Shown here: positions 35,985 to 47,938 of the stretch, one piece after another
Position numbering within the stretch: the first letter of the stretch is position 1
Layout: the number at the start of each line of letters is the position of its first letter
NCBI RefSeq assembly: GCF_032854445.1
Contig: NC_088295.1
Location: forward strand, 27,827,385-27,887,384
Length of the DNA: 60,000 nt
Origin: Liolophura sinensis
Taxonomy: Eukaryota; Mollusca; Polyplacophora; Chitonida; Chitonidae
Direction of reading: 5' to 3'
Notes under the pieces: generated by a model
Told to the model about the DNA's origin: nothing
What the model saw: the letters and a program-made list of their open reading frames with translations, nothing else
Databases searched by the model: none
Made by a program: the position numbers and the translations under genes

Positions 35985-36715
35985 CAAGTCGATTCATGTC
36001 CAAGAGACAAGGGATTCATCTCAAGTCGATTCATGTCGAAGAGACAAGGGATTAATGCCAGGTCGGTTCATGTCCAAGAGACAAAGGATTAATCTCAAGT
36101 GGGTTTATGTCCATCAAAACGGATTAATATCAGAGCGGTTTATGTTCAAGAGTTTGCATTAATCCCAAACAATTTTGGTCCCATAAACAAGCGATTAATT
36201 TGTTCGATTAATTCATGTCCATGTGACAATTGATTATTCCTCAAACGCTTCATGTCTACGAAGTAACGAAATCAAATCCAAGAGACAAGGGATTAATCCC
36301 AAGTCGGTTTATACCCAAGACAGCAGGGGTTTATCCCAGTTTGTTTCATACCCAGTGTACAAGGAATTAATCTCAAAGGATTAACAACAGGTCGATTCAA
36401 TTAAAAAAGACAAGGGATTAATCCAAGGCTGGTTTATGTCCAAGTGACAAGGGGTTAATGCCAAGCCGTTTAATGTCCAGTATACAATGGATTAGTTCCA
36501 ACTCTGTATATGTCCGTTCCTTATGACAAAAAACAAAGCAAAATTCGGATGGCCTAAGAAGACAAGGCGTTAATCGCAAGTAGTTTTATGTTCAGTAGAC
36601 AATGGATTAATCCTAGTTCAGTTAATTCATGTTCAATGGATAAGGGACTGATCCCAAATAGGTTTATGCCCAAGACACGTGGGATTAATACAAAGTCGAT
36701 CTATGTCCATGTTAA
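35985..36715 (+). repeat. Minisatellite, about 36-40 bp unit
   Basis: Some 18 diverged copies of TTCATGTCCAAGAGACAAGG plus GATTAATCTCAAGTCGG. The best-preserved units are at 36000-36110. Confidence 0.85.
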
Positions 36716-37028
36716 TCCTCAATCTGGTAATCTAGGTACTCTCCTTTCCTGTCGTTGAGCGTAAAGGTATAGGTCAAATCCTGGTAGATCTGATGTCATT
36801 GCACAGCGATTTAGTGAGGTACAACCATGTGTGGTGTTTTCGACATAGCGCTCGACTGAGGCAGCATGTCGACATTGGCACAGGCCTGCGATAAAAACAC
36901 CGTCCAGAATGAGCGAAGTAAGAATGAAAGCAAGCATATCTTACACCAGTCTATGACCAAACATTGCACTCGACAGAAATATATTTGTAAATAAATAACA
37001 CTGCATGGAATAGTGCACAATGATTTTT

Positions 37029-37034
37029 TTTATT
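37029..37034 (-). terminator. Candidate polyadenylation signal of ILP2
   Basis: AATAAA on the minus strand, about 295 bases after the ILP2 stop codon, within a T-rich plus-strand stretch. Confidence 0.4.
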
Positions 37035-37326
37035 TTTTCTGCTATTTTACCATCAAAAATAATCCATTTACAAGTATAAAATCAAAAACAGATAAAAAAA
37101 AAACAGAAAGCAAAACATCAGAATCTACATTAAGCAAAAAACAGTACAACATATATTGTGCAAACAAGATACCATCATGCAGCTTACATCACACTATAAA
37201 TAAGACGATTCCTATGGTAGTTCAAATTTGGCATAACAACACCACTTTTATATCATTTAGAGAAGATGCTGCTCTTCAAATGGACTTCGGACCAGAGTCA
37301 GTACAGCATTTCTGCCCTCGCTTCAG

Positions 37327-37517
37327 TTAAGAATCGGTCGACCTTTTGGCATAGATGTTAGGGGAGCGACAGTACTGTTGTAATTCCCTGAAGCGACACC
37401 TGTGATAACAACATTCACATGTGATGCCCTTTTCGTACAATGTCCGTTTACTCAGGTAAGTTGAGGCGTCTCTCTTGTTCAAAAAGATTTCCTTCAGGCC
37501 CACATCTTCTGCAGTAC
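37327..37517 (-). CDS. ILP: ILP2 coding exon 2: end of C-peptide and A chain
   Basis: This exon has no start codon of its own. The acceptor TTTCAATTTCCAG ends at 37518. Two bases complete a Ser codon with the A left at the end of exon 1, then 62 codons run to TAA at 37327. The five A-chain cysteines and the two dibasic sites are all in frame. Confidence 0.93.
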
Positions 37518-37626
37518 CTGGAAATTGAAAGAATTAATTTTGTTTGGTTTTGATATTGAATAGGAGTAATCGTTATCAGCAGCTATGACGTCAAACGTGG
37601 ATTAATCTATCTTAATGCCAACACAA

Positions 37627-37706
<80 letters not shown>

Positions 37707-40700
37707 ATTGATGTTTAAGGCCGTACTGATGAATTTTCAATACTATAACACTGACCTTCTGACTTAAAGCCGCAAACAAAGCCGCAAAAAGTGATCAGAA
37801 CACTCATTGGTAAATGGCTTGAATGGCCTGACTGAGATCGGTTGACCAAACCGCTCTGAATAGTCACGTTCTCTAGCCAAGAGCTCGGTCCTGTCGTTTC
37901 GCTGTCCTCATAGTGTCAAAGCTATACTTGGTGAGAACAGGTTTACAATGATCTTGAAGTAATTCTGAATTCATATCACATCAGTATATGGAAATAATAA
38001 AGACCCTAACATCGGAAAAACACAAATAACACAACCGACGCATCTACTCGGAAAGCATCAGAATCACGTGACTCCGTTACTAGGGTGAACCCGACTACTC
38101 TCCTTAAAGTTCAGATCATTTTCTTTATCCACAGTGGTTACTTATAATTCCTTGTGTTCATTATTAAAACATGAATTAAAGTTGAGATTTACAAGCAAGT
38201 TGTCAAGAGTTTATCTTTTTTCCGGACAATGCCGAATGCAAACGTCTCGAATCTATAATGGCGGTTAGCGAAGTTTGTCTTGCTGTCGATGAACCAGGTA
38301 CATTTGTGTTAGTTCCAGATTAGTGAATGGAAGAGTATAGATCTGTATTTTTTAAGGCTAAGATGGGAAAGATGAAACAATTCAAAGATCTATCAGAAAC
38401 ATTATGAACCTTCTCGGTCGATGCGGATGAAGTGCAGACTCCACTATTACCACACTGTCTCATAGGAGATACGATGTGAATGCTCTTGTCAGAGTATTTA
38501 GAGACTTGATACTTTATGCAACATGAGATTTAATAAGGAATCAGATATTCCTAATATTGCACAGCACAGGCGTTTATTTATAGTGTGCCAAATGGCTGGT
38601 GATGAGCACAAAGCAGAAAGCCATAATAATAGATTCGTCTTTCACAAAGACCGAGTAACCATAAAAATACTCAGTTCCATTGTCAGTTCTGATGTCATTG
38701 TTTTGTCGCAAATTGCTATGTTTTTCTGAGCGATATAACAATCACTTGTATCACTGTTTATAAAATTCTTTGACACATACAACTTTATAAAATTTCCATT
38801 TCAAACATAATACTCTAGCTTCCGTAAACCGAATGCTTCTGTCATAACAATTTTATTTTCATTGTTTTTCAGCTCCCTAAGCTAAGAAATCTTATACTGA
38901 TTTGGTGTTGAATTTAATATGGGATTTTTTTGGTATTTATTCTTTTGCCTTGTAAAGATTTTTATGTTGATCCGCGCTACCATCGATTATTTTGGGTTTA
39001 TAGAATACAAAAAATAACAACCCACCTCAGCTTTTTTCATTGTGTAATATGCTTTAAAATTTATTTAGATATAATGTGCATTATTTAAGAAATGGACGAT
39101 TTATAAATGGTGTGGAACAGCTTGTGAAAATGTAAGTTGGGAAGTTGAATAAGCGATGTAGACTGTGACTGGGAAAAGTCCAGTAGTTAATTTATTTATC
39201 TATTTGATTGGTGTTTCACGCCGTACTGAAGAATATTTCACTTGTACGACGATGGTCAGCATTACAGTCGACAGTGCGCGGAGAAGACACGACCGTCCAC
39301 AGATGCTGGCAGACATTCCCACGTACAATTGTGCTGGTGTACTATGTAACAAATATAGGCTCATGCAAGTTAGGTTCGACTGTGATTTAGGTTTTGGTCT
39401 CTGTCAAGTACATATTTATTTTAAGGTTGTAGTTTATCCATAACACTCAAATCTCCACCACCAATAAATATAATGTAACTACGTATGTACATGTAGACAA
39501 TGAGGAAACAAATCTCTTCGGCGGCATCTCTTATGTACGCCGCAAAATAAAAAGATAAATTTAATTAGAATGACCCAATAAGCTTTCATGACATGCACAA
39601 CTACAACAACTGATGGAAACAATTTATTCGTTTGATGGAAATTTTCCTTGATTTTGCATTAATGGCATACTAGACAATAATACTTTATATGTCAGCCATC
39701 CCATTTAGTGCTAGTGGAGGCTTAACTTCGCGTCAACCGTAATATAAACGTTTGTGAAAACAGAATCGTTTGGAAGTTTAGATGTAGTTTGTAATAGAAA
39801 TACAAGGTCAGAAGGCAACATAGACGTCCATTTAGGGTTCTTAGTTAACTAATCCTGAATCGAACTATACCCGAAAGTTCGCCTTTCATCTCTATACATA
39901 CATATAATGATCAAGGTCGTCCGCCATTCGTCTGCCCATCAGTTTGATCAGCTATTATTGCTACGTTGCATTCTTCTCACTGATGACCAGCATCGGTGAA
40001 TATTCCACCCAGCTTTTATCAGCAGTCAAGCAGGCTCTCTGCGAACGACAGCGGACAAAAGTGATATTTTATTAGCAGAAACACAAAATGTTTCTAGCCG
40101 TGTACACCCTTAAAAGCAATCTCCATAAAATTCGTGAGAAAACTTTTCGCATTCCCATCTGGTCAAGGTATTGATTTCGTACGCTTGATCTCGTTTTCAA
40201 CTCTGTTACGATTGGCTGAATTTATATCCAATCAAATCTCGTCTGCTAAGTCTGCGAGGTTTCGCCGACAGACCTACTAATTTTCCAACCATGATGAGTA
40301 ACTATTGTCTGTTCGTCCTACACAATTTCAGGTTGAGTAGAGCTGAAATTTCCGGATGATATGTTTAGTACACATGAAGAGTAAAACGGTAAATATTTAC
40401 CTGTTACGATAGGATGCGTTCGATTACTAGTCTTTACTAATTATTGAGTTGAGCGACGCCTCGCATCCAGTTTCAGCAATAACTGTCATTTAAAAACTTG
40501 CGTCTCATCTTAAGCCTTGAGGTTGTGTGTGTTGATCTAACCTTTCGACCCAAATAAATTATATCGTCTCAGAATGACATTTGCTAACAACTGCCTTCAT
40601 GGTACGTACAGATGGTAGTTTTATACGATAAATAGTAGCAGATCGAAAGTGTGATTTGTGACACATTGTCTATGGATACTCTAGGTTTCTCCAAAGGCTT

Positions 40701-43700
40701 AAAATGGCAGACATTATTTCCATTAAGTTGGTTAAGGTAGCCAGCAAATTTATCAGTAGAAATAATAGTTAATATGGCGATGTGCACTGTTATTATTCAG
40801 TCATATTTAATCTCCATTTGGTCTATATACATGTATACTCACGAACAAACTTAACAATGATAGATATGTTCGTATGTCAGACATCTCTATACTTCAGTCC
40901 CCATAAACCATCTTACTTGGACATGTCTCTTTTGTTTTTCTTGACATAAAAAGCGACTTATGAATTTGTTTTCTTAGATTTTATGTTTCACACGAGAATT
41001 TCTTAATGGTTATGTAATTGTCTTAATTACATCGGTCATATCAGCGGATCGCGTGTTACTTGAAAGCATTCAGTTTGGCAGCCTATGTGACATATTCGCA
41101 GTGAGGACGGAAGTGACCTGACCTGGCTGTTATCTGGTCAGTACTGGAATATAGATTACCTATATTGACTACCTTTGTCTGTGATGTTTTTCTCATGCAA
41201 ACTCCATAGTAAAGGACAGGGCATCGATTTGCCTGAGATCCTTGGCGGATGTAGCCTTGATTGGGTTGGTTCTCACTCTTTGTGGGAGCTCATATCATGC
41301 GAGTAATTGGGAAATCTTGCGACTATTTTGTCTCTATCCATGGCTCGACGCGAAACGATACCCCCGAAAATGTCACCCGGTCATTGATACAGGCATGTGG
41401 ATAGATCTAAGGATTTAATCGTGTTTTCAGAGAAAGGGAGAGACAAGAGAGTGACGCGAGATAATGCTCTTGTGGGTCATCAGAGCATATTTACACCGAA
41501 GCTTAATAAGGCTGTGTCGACCTCGATAACCTGGATATTTGTACAAGCCAATTAAATAACAACAACGACCCAACTAGATATTCAATTCACACGCAACTTT
41601 TGTGCGTCTTAGAGTGCCTTTTCTACGTGTAGTTAATGTTATTTGTATGGGTTCGTATACAAATCAGCTTCCTGGAAAAAAATTTATATCGTCACAAAAA
41701 TTCGTTAAAACTAGCAACAAATCGCCTCAGAGTTGTGATACACGTATATACATCGCGACAACATATCAGAAGCACGAACATTTCTGGATATTTTACATTA
41801 CTGTCATTTCAGTCATGTATACAGCAGATGCAAAACATTTTTGCACATTTCGACTCATATATGGATTGTTGACAAATTCTTAAGAGAAAGCCATCTACCT
41901 TACCGTATAAGATGGGATAGGAAACTCGTACCGTTTTTCTGTCGAATTAACACGTTTAAGGAAAAAATCTTAACAAATATTCTCTAAGCCTTGTCAGTTT
42001 TCTTTCCTAGAGTTTTGTTTCATTTGGGATTCTTCAAAGGTGCGAGCTTTATGATGTTAAATGGTTGTTTTTCATTCGCTCGTTCAGCATGAAAGGGATA
42101 GTGCAACAACTGGTTGACCCGTATCAGTAAAATGGCTCGTGCGGGGCTTGCCTTCGGTAAGGCGTTTCAGTGAGGCAGCACTAGATAAAAGAACGGTGGA
42201 AATCCGTCCTGCAACAAGGAGGCTCATTACATGCATTCTAAAGATTCCTTCGTCGTCACATGACTGAAAAAATGTTAAATACGACGTCACACCCCAAGCA
42301 CTCGCTCACTCACTCATTCGCTCGTAGTTGGTCGTGTTCTTATAGAATAAATAACAGTCGGTTAATAAGGTAAGGATTTATTTGTTCATTTATTTGGTGT
42401 TGTGCGTTGTTCTCAAGAATATTTCACTTATACGACGGCGGCCAGCATTATGGTGAGAGGAAACCGGGCAGAGACCGGAGGAAACACACGACCACTCTCA
42501 TGTTAATATCTTCAGGAAGAGAAAATAGTAAACCTGCACAGGAATGCCAATGTTATTGATGCCGTCTACTGCCGAACAGATTTTAGATGAAATATTGATA
42601 TAGATTTATAACCTAGGAAAACATTCCAATAACCAATGCGCTTTAGAACGGAAAGGACATGCTAAATGTGTTTTTTCACAAAGTGATGACCTGTGTTCAG
42701 TGTATCAAGCAATGAATCAAACATGACCCAGCTAACAAAGGCGTGGCGACATATCTTCATGGCGAACAATGGAAAATACAGAATTTATTAGAAATAGAAT
42801 TTATTTGATTTTTTTTTTACGCCGTACACAAAAATATTTCCCTTATACGACGGCGGCCAGCATTATGGTGGGAGGAAAGAGGAAGGTATGGATAGAAAAA
42901 AATCCCATGCATGTTTGTATTACAAAGGGTCTTTAAAGTCTATTCCATTTTTCGGTCATCGCGTAAAAGCCGGTGAACATCTCATTTCGCGATACGATTG
43001 AACACCATTGTGTTGGAAGTGGATCTGACAGCTATATCTACTTGGGACGTCGTTTTCCGGTCGACGTGACGTGGACGAAGATCCAATACCACGCTTATGG
43101 TCAATGTCTGCTGACATACATAATGTTCCTACTACACAATATGTTGTCAGCATACATAAGCTATTTTTTATGTTAAAAATGTGTATATACCAACTGTCAA
43201 CCAAAATGAACGTATCGGATCAACATTCGCAAGGCCAACTCCCAAAACAACATTCAACACAAACCACCCGAGATCTAGGTATAAAGCACAAAATTAAGAG
43301 GGATTCATAAACAGAGTAGCAGTCAAAAATTTGCTTAACACTGCAATCAAGAAGGTTATACCAGAGGTGTAACCATTTATATTGTATATTAATCATTTTA
43401 TGCCCTTACATTAGAGTGATTTATCTATAGACTTGGAGCAGGTTTAACAGAATGACCAATTGCTACTTTCTGATTTAGCTCTACCATTTACAAATATCTT
43501 ACTCTCCTATACAAAATAGTATAATATAATCTGAATTTCGTTGAAAATTTCCAGCAAATTTCTTTCACTAACTATATCTTTATATATATATTTCAAAATA
43601 ATGACAACGGTTTAAAGAAGATTTATTACTCAAACAAATTCATTCGTATTCAAAAATATAATTATATGCTATATTCAGGGTGTCCTAATATATATCCTGC

Positions 43701-44352
43701 ACATTTTTGTCGACATTTATACACGTCGTAGTTATAGTTTCTTCGAGAAAATGCTTGATAACGGTGTTTGTACCTATACCGAAACTTCGCTCACTGAAAT
43801 GATAGAAGTTGTGATCCATACATTTGTTATGTTGGTTAATGTAATCACAGAAAGTGGTGACGTATAGCGTTTAAATGTACACGTGTACCGGGCTATGGTG
43901 TGAGTGAGCCCTCGGGAAACATAGTTTACGTCTAGACAAACAATATACATTTATTCAAAGACCACTATGTTCCAAAAAATGCATACAGATAAACTGTAGC
44001 TGAAAGTTGGAGATTTATAAATAATAGACTTAACTCAGACAAGGCTACTAGGTACCTCATATAAAACCGCCGTCCACATTAACAAAATCAGTCAATTTGA
44101 TAAAGCTACATAACAGTGTCGACTTTACTACTCACTTATAACGCTTCTCTTTTTGTTGGCGCCATTGATGCCGTATGGGAAGCAAATGTCTGTGACTATC
44201 TGCACCAGGTTTGCCCCGCAGACAGAGCCGCTGACGGGACCCTCCCTTCTCCTCTCACTCGTACATAGCTTGTCTAAGTCAGCATACGTACATCCTAAAT
44301 ACATGACGAGCAGACAGACGGAACATACGCTAACGCAACCATGCATTATCAT
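37327..44352 (-). CDS. ILP: Insulin-like peptide precursor 2 (two coding exons, 135 aa)
   Basis: Second secreted insulin-family prohormone. Joining 44352-44136 to 37517-37327 on the minus strand gives a signal peptide (about 1-24), a B chain with Cys30, Cys45 and Cys57 (the last two 12 apart, as in insulin), basic site KKR 67-69, a C-peptide ending in KR 96-97, and an A chain with CECCYHRC and LQQYC (Cys106, 108, 109, 113, 122). KR 130-131 follows the A chain and would leave a tetrapeptide, STDS. The intron (6618 bp) is phase 1 with donor GTGAGT and acceptor TTTCCAG. Compared with ILP1, the stretch before the A chain is alike (LKEIFLNKRDASTYLSKR against LKDIIVNRREAADYLGKR), but the B chains share little beyond cysteines. 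An acceptor lies 8 bases before the ATG, as in ILP1. The gene converges on ILP1. Confidence 0.93.
37630..37704. repeat. TA microsatellite, 75 bp, in the ILP2 intron
   Basis: An uninterrupted TA tract about 110 bp before the A-chain exon in transcript order. Confidence 0.97.
39188..39328 (-). mobile_element. Main-family SINE, partial, in the ILP2 intron
   Basis: AATTTATTTATCTATTTGAT, GTTTCACGCCGTACTGAAGA and CAGATGCTGGCAGACATTCC; head missing, core diverged. Confidence 0.75.
39329..42072. other. ILP2 intron, no further feature
   Basis: AT-rich sequence with chance frames under 100 codons on both strands. Confidence 0.45.
42084..42314 (+). mobile_element. Second-family SINE in the ILP2 intron with likely target duplication
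   Basis: Body CAACTGGTTGACCCGTATCA and TTGCCTTCGGTAAGGCG, then TTTCAGTGAGGCAGCAC; tail ATGTTAAATACGACGTCAC and an ACTC repeat. CATTCGCTCGT occurs at 42073-42083 and 42315-42325, a probable 11-bp target duplication, though the ACTC-rich tail makes the right edge uncertain. Confidence 0.6.
42379..42505 (-). mobile_element. Main-family SINE, partial, in the ILP2 intron
   Basis: TTCATTTATTTGGTGTTGTG through CGGCGGCCAGCATTATGGTG to GGAAACACACGACCACTCTC; head missing. Confidence 0.78.
42797..42878 (-). mobile_element. Main-family SINE, tail piece, in the ILP2 intron
   Basis: TTTTTTTTTACGCCGTACAC to CAGCATTATGGTGGGAGGAA; ends abruptly. Confidence 0.7.
44136..44352 (-). CDS. ILP: ILP2 coding exon 1: signal peptide and B chain
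   Basis: It encodes residues 1-72 plus one base. Two in-frame ATGs (44352 and 44346) are possible starts; the first is taken. The exon begins after TTTTGCCAG (acceptor ending at 44361) and ends before GTGAGT at 44135. The reading frame meets TAG immediately after the donor. Confidence 0.9.
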
Positions 44353-44361
44353 TGTGATAGC

Positions 44362-45990
44362 TGGCAAAAGAAACTTTTCTCCTTAAGAAACCCTTTACGT
44401 TGTATTGTTGATTCTGGCCAGCCCGGCGTGTGCTCACAGACTGGGTCGCTCCGGCATTTTTGTTGGACCTATCAGCCATTATTTAACCCGATTTTATCAG
44501 ACATATCGCCTAAGCTCCCGCGTGGGTTATGAAGTGGTCTAGAGTCTTGGTGAGACATCAAGGAATTTGTGTTTTAAGCTGTTGTTTGCCTTCGCTGCTT
44601 ACGACAATACCACCTTCCGGCGAAACGTGTGAAGGCAATGGTCTGGAGATCGCATTGGTGGGCAGAATATGGCCTTGCCCAGATACAAAACTATGCTCAA
44701 GAAATGCATGTAAGGTCGGTGTTTAGAGCCAAGACATATAAGCGATAAGAGTTTAGAGATGTGCACATGTGCATGTGCTGGATTCAAAATGGCTACGAGT
44801 AGATCACTCAGAATGGCGCACGGTTACCTTGGCAACCAAGAGACCCCAGCTAGGAAAAGAAACATCATTGACGTGAACAGACAACTTTTGACATGCACTC
44901 TATCCTAATGGTTCCTGTAAACATTTTTAATTACATTTCCATTTTCAGTTTTGACCCCAAATAGGTCCTTTGGTGACAATTACGTCATTCTGATCCACTT
45001 CCAGGGACTGAAACTTCCACTAGTTTTTATTTTCAAAAATTGTATCCCTCCATTTTAGTTCACTTTTTAACTCATTCAAGCAAACTTAGAACCTTTGACT
45101 GAAAATGTTACACGAGCATATGCGTTTTGTTTTAACCAAAAGTTGTAATATCCAAATCCCTATTCTGACGACCTACTTGATATATTAAGATTGATTAAAA
45201 TTTAAGAACATTTTGCCGACAATTTAAGAACATTTTTGCCGAACCTGGACATCCGTAAAAAAGCAGTTTTTTTAAAAAACCAACATCTTAGCTATTCTGA
45301 ACCTCATCACTCAACTCGTGTCAATTTTTTTTTTCAACATTCCCATTTGAAAAAATGAACCATGGCGGTATTCAAAAATGAGGTCATACGTTTAGGTGAT
45401 ACATGATCTCTGTCATCCTCGACCACATGAGAATAAATATGAAAATAAAAGCTGACGGTATTAATAAACTATAATGGAAATCATAATGCTGGGGTAAATA
45501 TTGAACATTATGAGAGAGTTTTTTATCGTCACGGTGCATGGCAACTCCAGGACTTTGTTATTTTCTGCAAGTGCCTTCTGGTAGTGCAACTTGTGTGTAG
45601 CTAAGGATTCATCCTGAGCGGCTTTTTCAGTCTTCATGAAAAAGAAACAGATTTGAATTTCGCGTGAACTGTTTCCAAATATTACGCGCATCACGTATTG
45701 CAGACGAATGAACCCTGTGCATCTTCATGGATCTCTGTGTATACTTTGATCATTAGCCACAGAGACACTGCTGGCTTCATTCTGATGCAACATACTTTCT
45801 CTCTCGAATGAATGATTATCTATTGACGTCGTGTTTACAGACATGTTTTTTCCTTGCAAGTCCATCATATTTTCACCCCGTCTAAAACTGTGAGAAATTG
45901 TATTAGTAAAACTGAGAAAACACTGACGCGTGTATGTATGACTGTACGCTCATAATATCAGCGGGAATACCTCACCATGATTCAGTTCGT
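44362..45990. other. Upstream of ILP2 start exon, likely intron or 5' flank
   Basis: The acceptor at 44361 implies that ILP2 leader sequence lies upstream on this strand. No convincing first exon or TATA box was found here. Confidence 0.4.
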
Positions 45991-46194
45991 TTAACATATG
46001 TGACTGCTACTCAGTGGACTTCCAGGCCATTTGTAGCCATGGATGAAGCTTGTTAGTTCCCCGTGATTGCCACACACAGGATATAGCCAGCAAATTTTTT
46101 CTATTGTACCAAAAGGGTCTTCGTACAATAGACCAAACGGAAGCTCTACCCGTCGACATTTCTGTCCTATGCAGACAGCGATAGGCGCTCTATC
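45991..46194 (-). CDS. Candidate terminal exon of an unidentified Cys-bearing protein
   Basis: A clean acceptor (TTATCTGCTTTTTGCAG, phase 0) precedes 67 codons to TAA at 45991. The translation starts DRAPIAVCIGQKCRR, contains EKICWLYPVCGNHGE and ends SSSHIC, with five cysteines and no low-complexity sequence. It lies on the same strand as, and between, the MANSC gene and ILP2. No family is recognised and no partner exon was identified; an open stretch of this size can occur by chance. Confidence 0.22.
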   Translation of the reverse strand, partial: DRAPIAVCIGQKCRRVELPFGLLYEDPFGTIEKICWLYPVCGNHGELTSFIHGYKWPGSPLSSSHIC

Positions 46195-46221
46195 CTGCAA
46201 AAAGCAGATAAACCCACACAC

Positions 46222-47681
46222 GGCAATGACATCAGCTTATAGCAAAATCCCATTTTATTTTACACATTTACAATGACCGATTAGTCGCCGGAAAACAACC
46301 ATTGATGAATACCTTCAAATAGCATGTACTAGGCCTACCAATATTTGTGCGATGTTGAATAAATTTAGATTTGCTAGAAACGAAACATAGGCAAGCTATG
46401 TGTCAACATAATCATCCATAAAGGTGCACTAAATATTAACCTCCGTTAATCCTTAATTATATACAAAACAGAATCACATTCTTGCATAGGTAAGTGACGC
46501 TCAAAACCCTATATACGTACTAAAAACAATGCGGAGTTCAATTGGCATTATTTGCATATCTGGATTACAATGTTAGCTTGCATATGTCCAGATATTAAGA
46601 TCAGTTAATACAATCCGCATTGCGGTAAAATACATATGTCAATGTTTTATTCAGAAAGAAAACTTTGTGATTCTCTGGAATCAAGAACTCCGTCAATTAT
46701 GTATATCTCAGTCAAATAACTGTTAAACAGCACTACACTACATCTGTAAATAGCTGCTTTGACAAAGAGAAGTATCTGGACAGCGTGTCTGTAGCCCATT
46801 CATACATGCATGACCACTACACACTTGGCCTACTAACCGCTTACCTCTATGCGATGACCCCCGCCCACCCGTGACCACCTAAATAACGACGACTTCATCA
46901 ACTATAAACAATTAAATCATAGTTCAACATAACCCCGCTTATTGCTCACTTAATTCTCAAGCTAACTGGCATTCAACTCGCGATGGAGACTGCGTAATTA
47001 GGTTAGATACTCGCAGGAGAATTGCAAGGTGCTCGCTTAAACTGATTAACTTATTCTGTGTTCCTCCTGCGCTATATACAGCCTTAATTAATCCTGGTCA
47101 TTGGCATATTCTGACCCTGTAGAGACTCGCTCTTTCAATTAGTCTTGTCATGTTTCTGTCGTGGTAATCCTGCCACCCACACATACGTTCCAACACAGTG
47201 AAATTTTATATCGACAACTTTTTAGCCCTGACCCACAGGACAGACTTGACTGATTTAAGAGTAAGTGTTCTGGTATAATCGTGTACAAGTAATCCGGAAG
47301 TTGTGGTGACGTCAGCTTATGCAATTCGTCAGAAACCTTTTACAAAGTTTAAAATGTATCACAATCAGAGACCACTGATACAACACTTCCTATATAGGCT
47401 TCATACTTGATAAATCGTTTAAACTCATTTAAAGCTGCACCAAAATGTTATGAACGTAAATTGAACTATGAGAGAAAATTTAAACAGCGTATTTTAAAAG
47501 GGAAATATACAACATGGTTATCAAACTTCAAAACCAAAAACACAACAAGTATGGTCATATTGCACGGCTTTATAATTGACCACACCGGTTGATGAATGAT
47601 ATTGAAAGTAAAATCCTTTAAAAAATGGCTCCTAAAAATAAAAGCACACTATCCACAGTTCACTGGCCGCTGCTGGAAGTT
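46222..47681. other. Between the candidate terminal exon and the MANSC gene
   Basis: A minus-strand TATAAAA at about 47203-47209 is the only promoter-like motif. No gene was seen. Confidence 0.4.
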
Positions 47682-47938
47682 TTAGTTGTACATGCCGTTG
47701 ACCAGGTAGTCTACGCGGGAGTAATGCCGCCTTTGCCAGCCGTCATATAGGCGTTTGCTTAGCAACACTATCACAGCAGCAAAGAATAGGATTCCGAAGG
47801 AGAGGGCAGCAATGAGCGCGGCAGACATCGCCTTATCATTCGCCTCGATGGCAATATCGGCCAAGGAATCGTTGGCACTTATCAGAGGAGTGCTCCCAGC
47901 GCTCACGGAAATGGTCGATTCTGTGGATTCCGCTGAAT
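47682..47938 (-). CDS. MANSC gene coding exon 4: membrane helix and cytoplasmic tail
   Basis: The acceptor TTCCTTAACTATAG ends at 47939 and phase 1 matches exon 3. The exon encodes a Ser-rich juxtamembrane piece, a 23-residue helix (MSAALIAALS to VIVLL), the stop-transfer SKR, and a tail with two Tyr-based motifs (YSRV, YLVN). Stop TAA is at 47682-47684. Confidence 0.85.

Noticed and set aside
36719-36937. 72-codon minus frame with a hydrophobic start and four cysteines, downstream of ILP2
   Set aside because: It runs straight into the minisatellite edge, lies beyond the ILP2 polyadenylation signal, and matches no known pattern; an acceptor-like TATCGCAG inside it is not enough.
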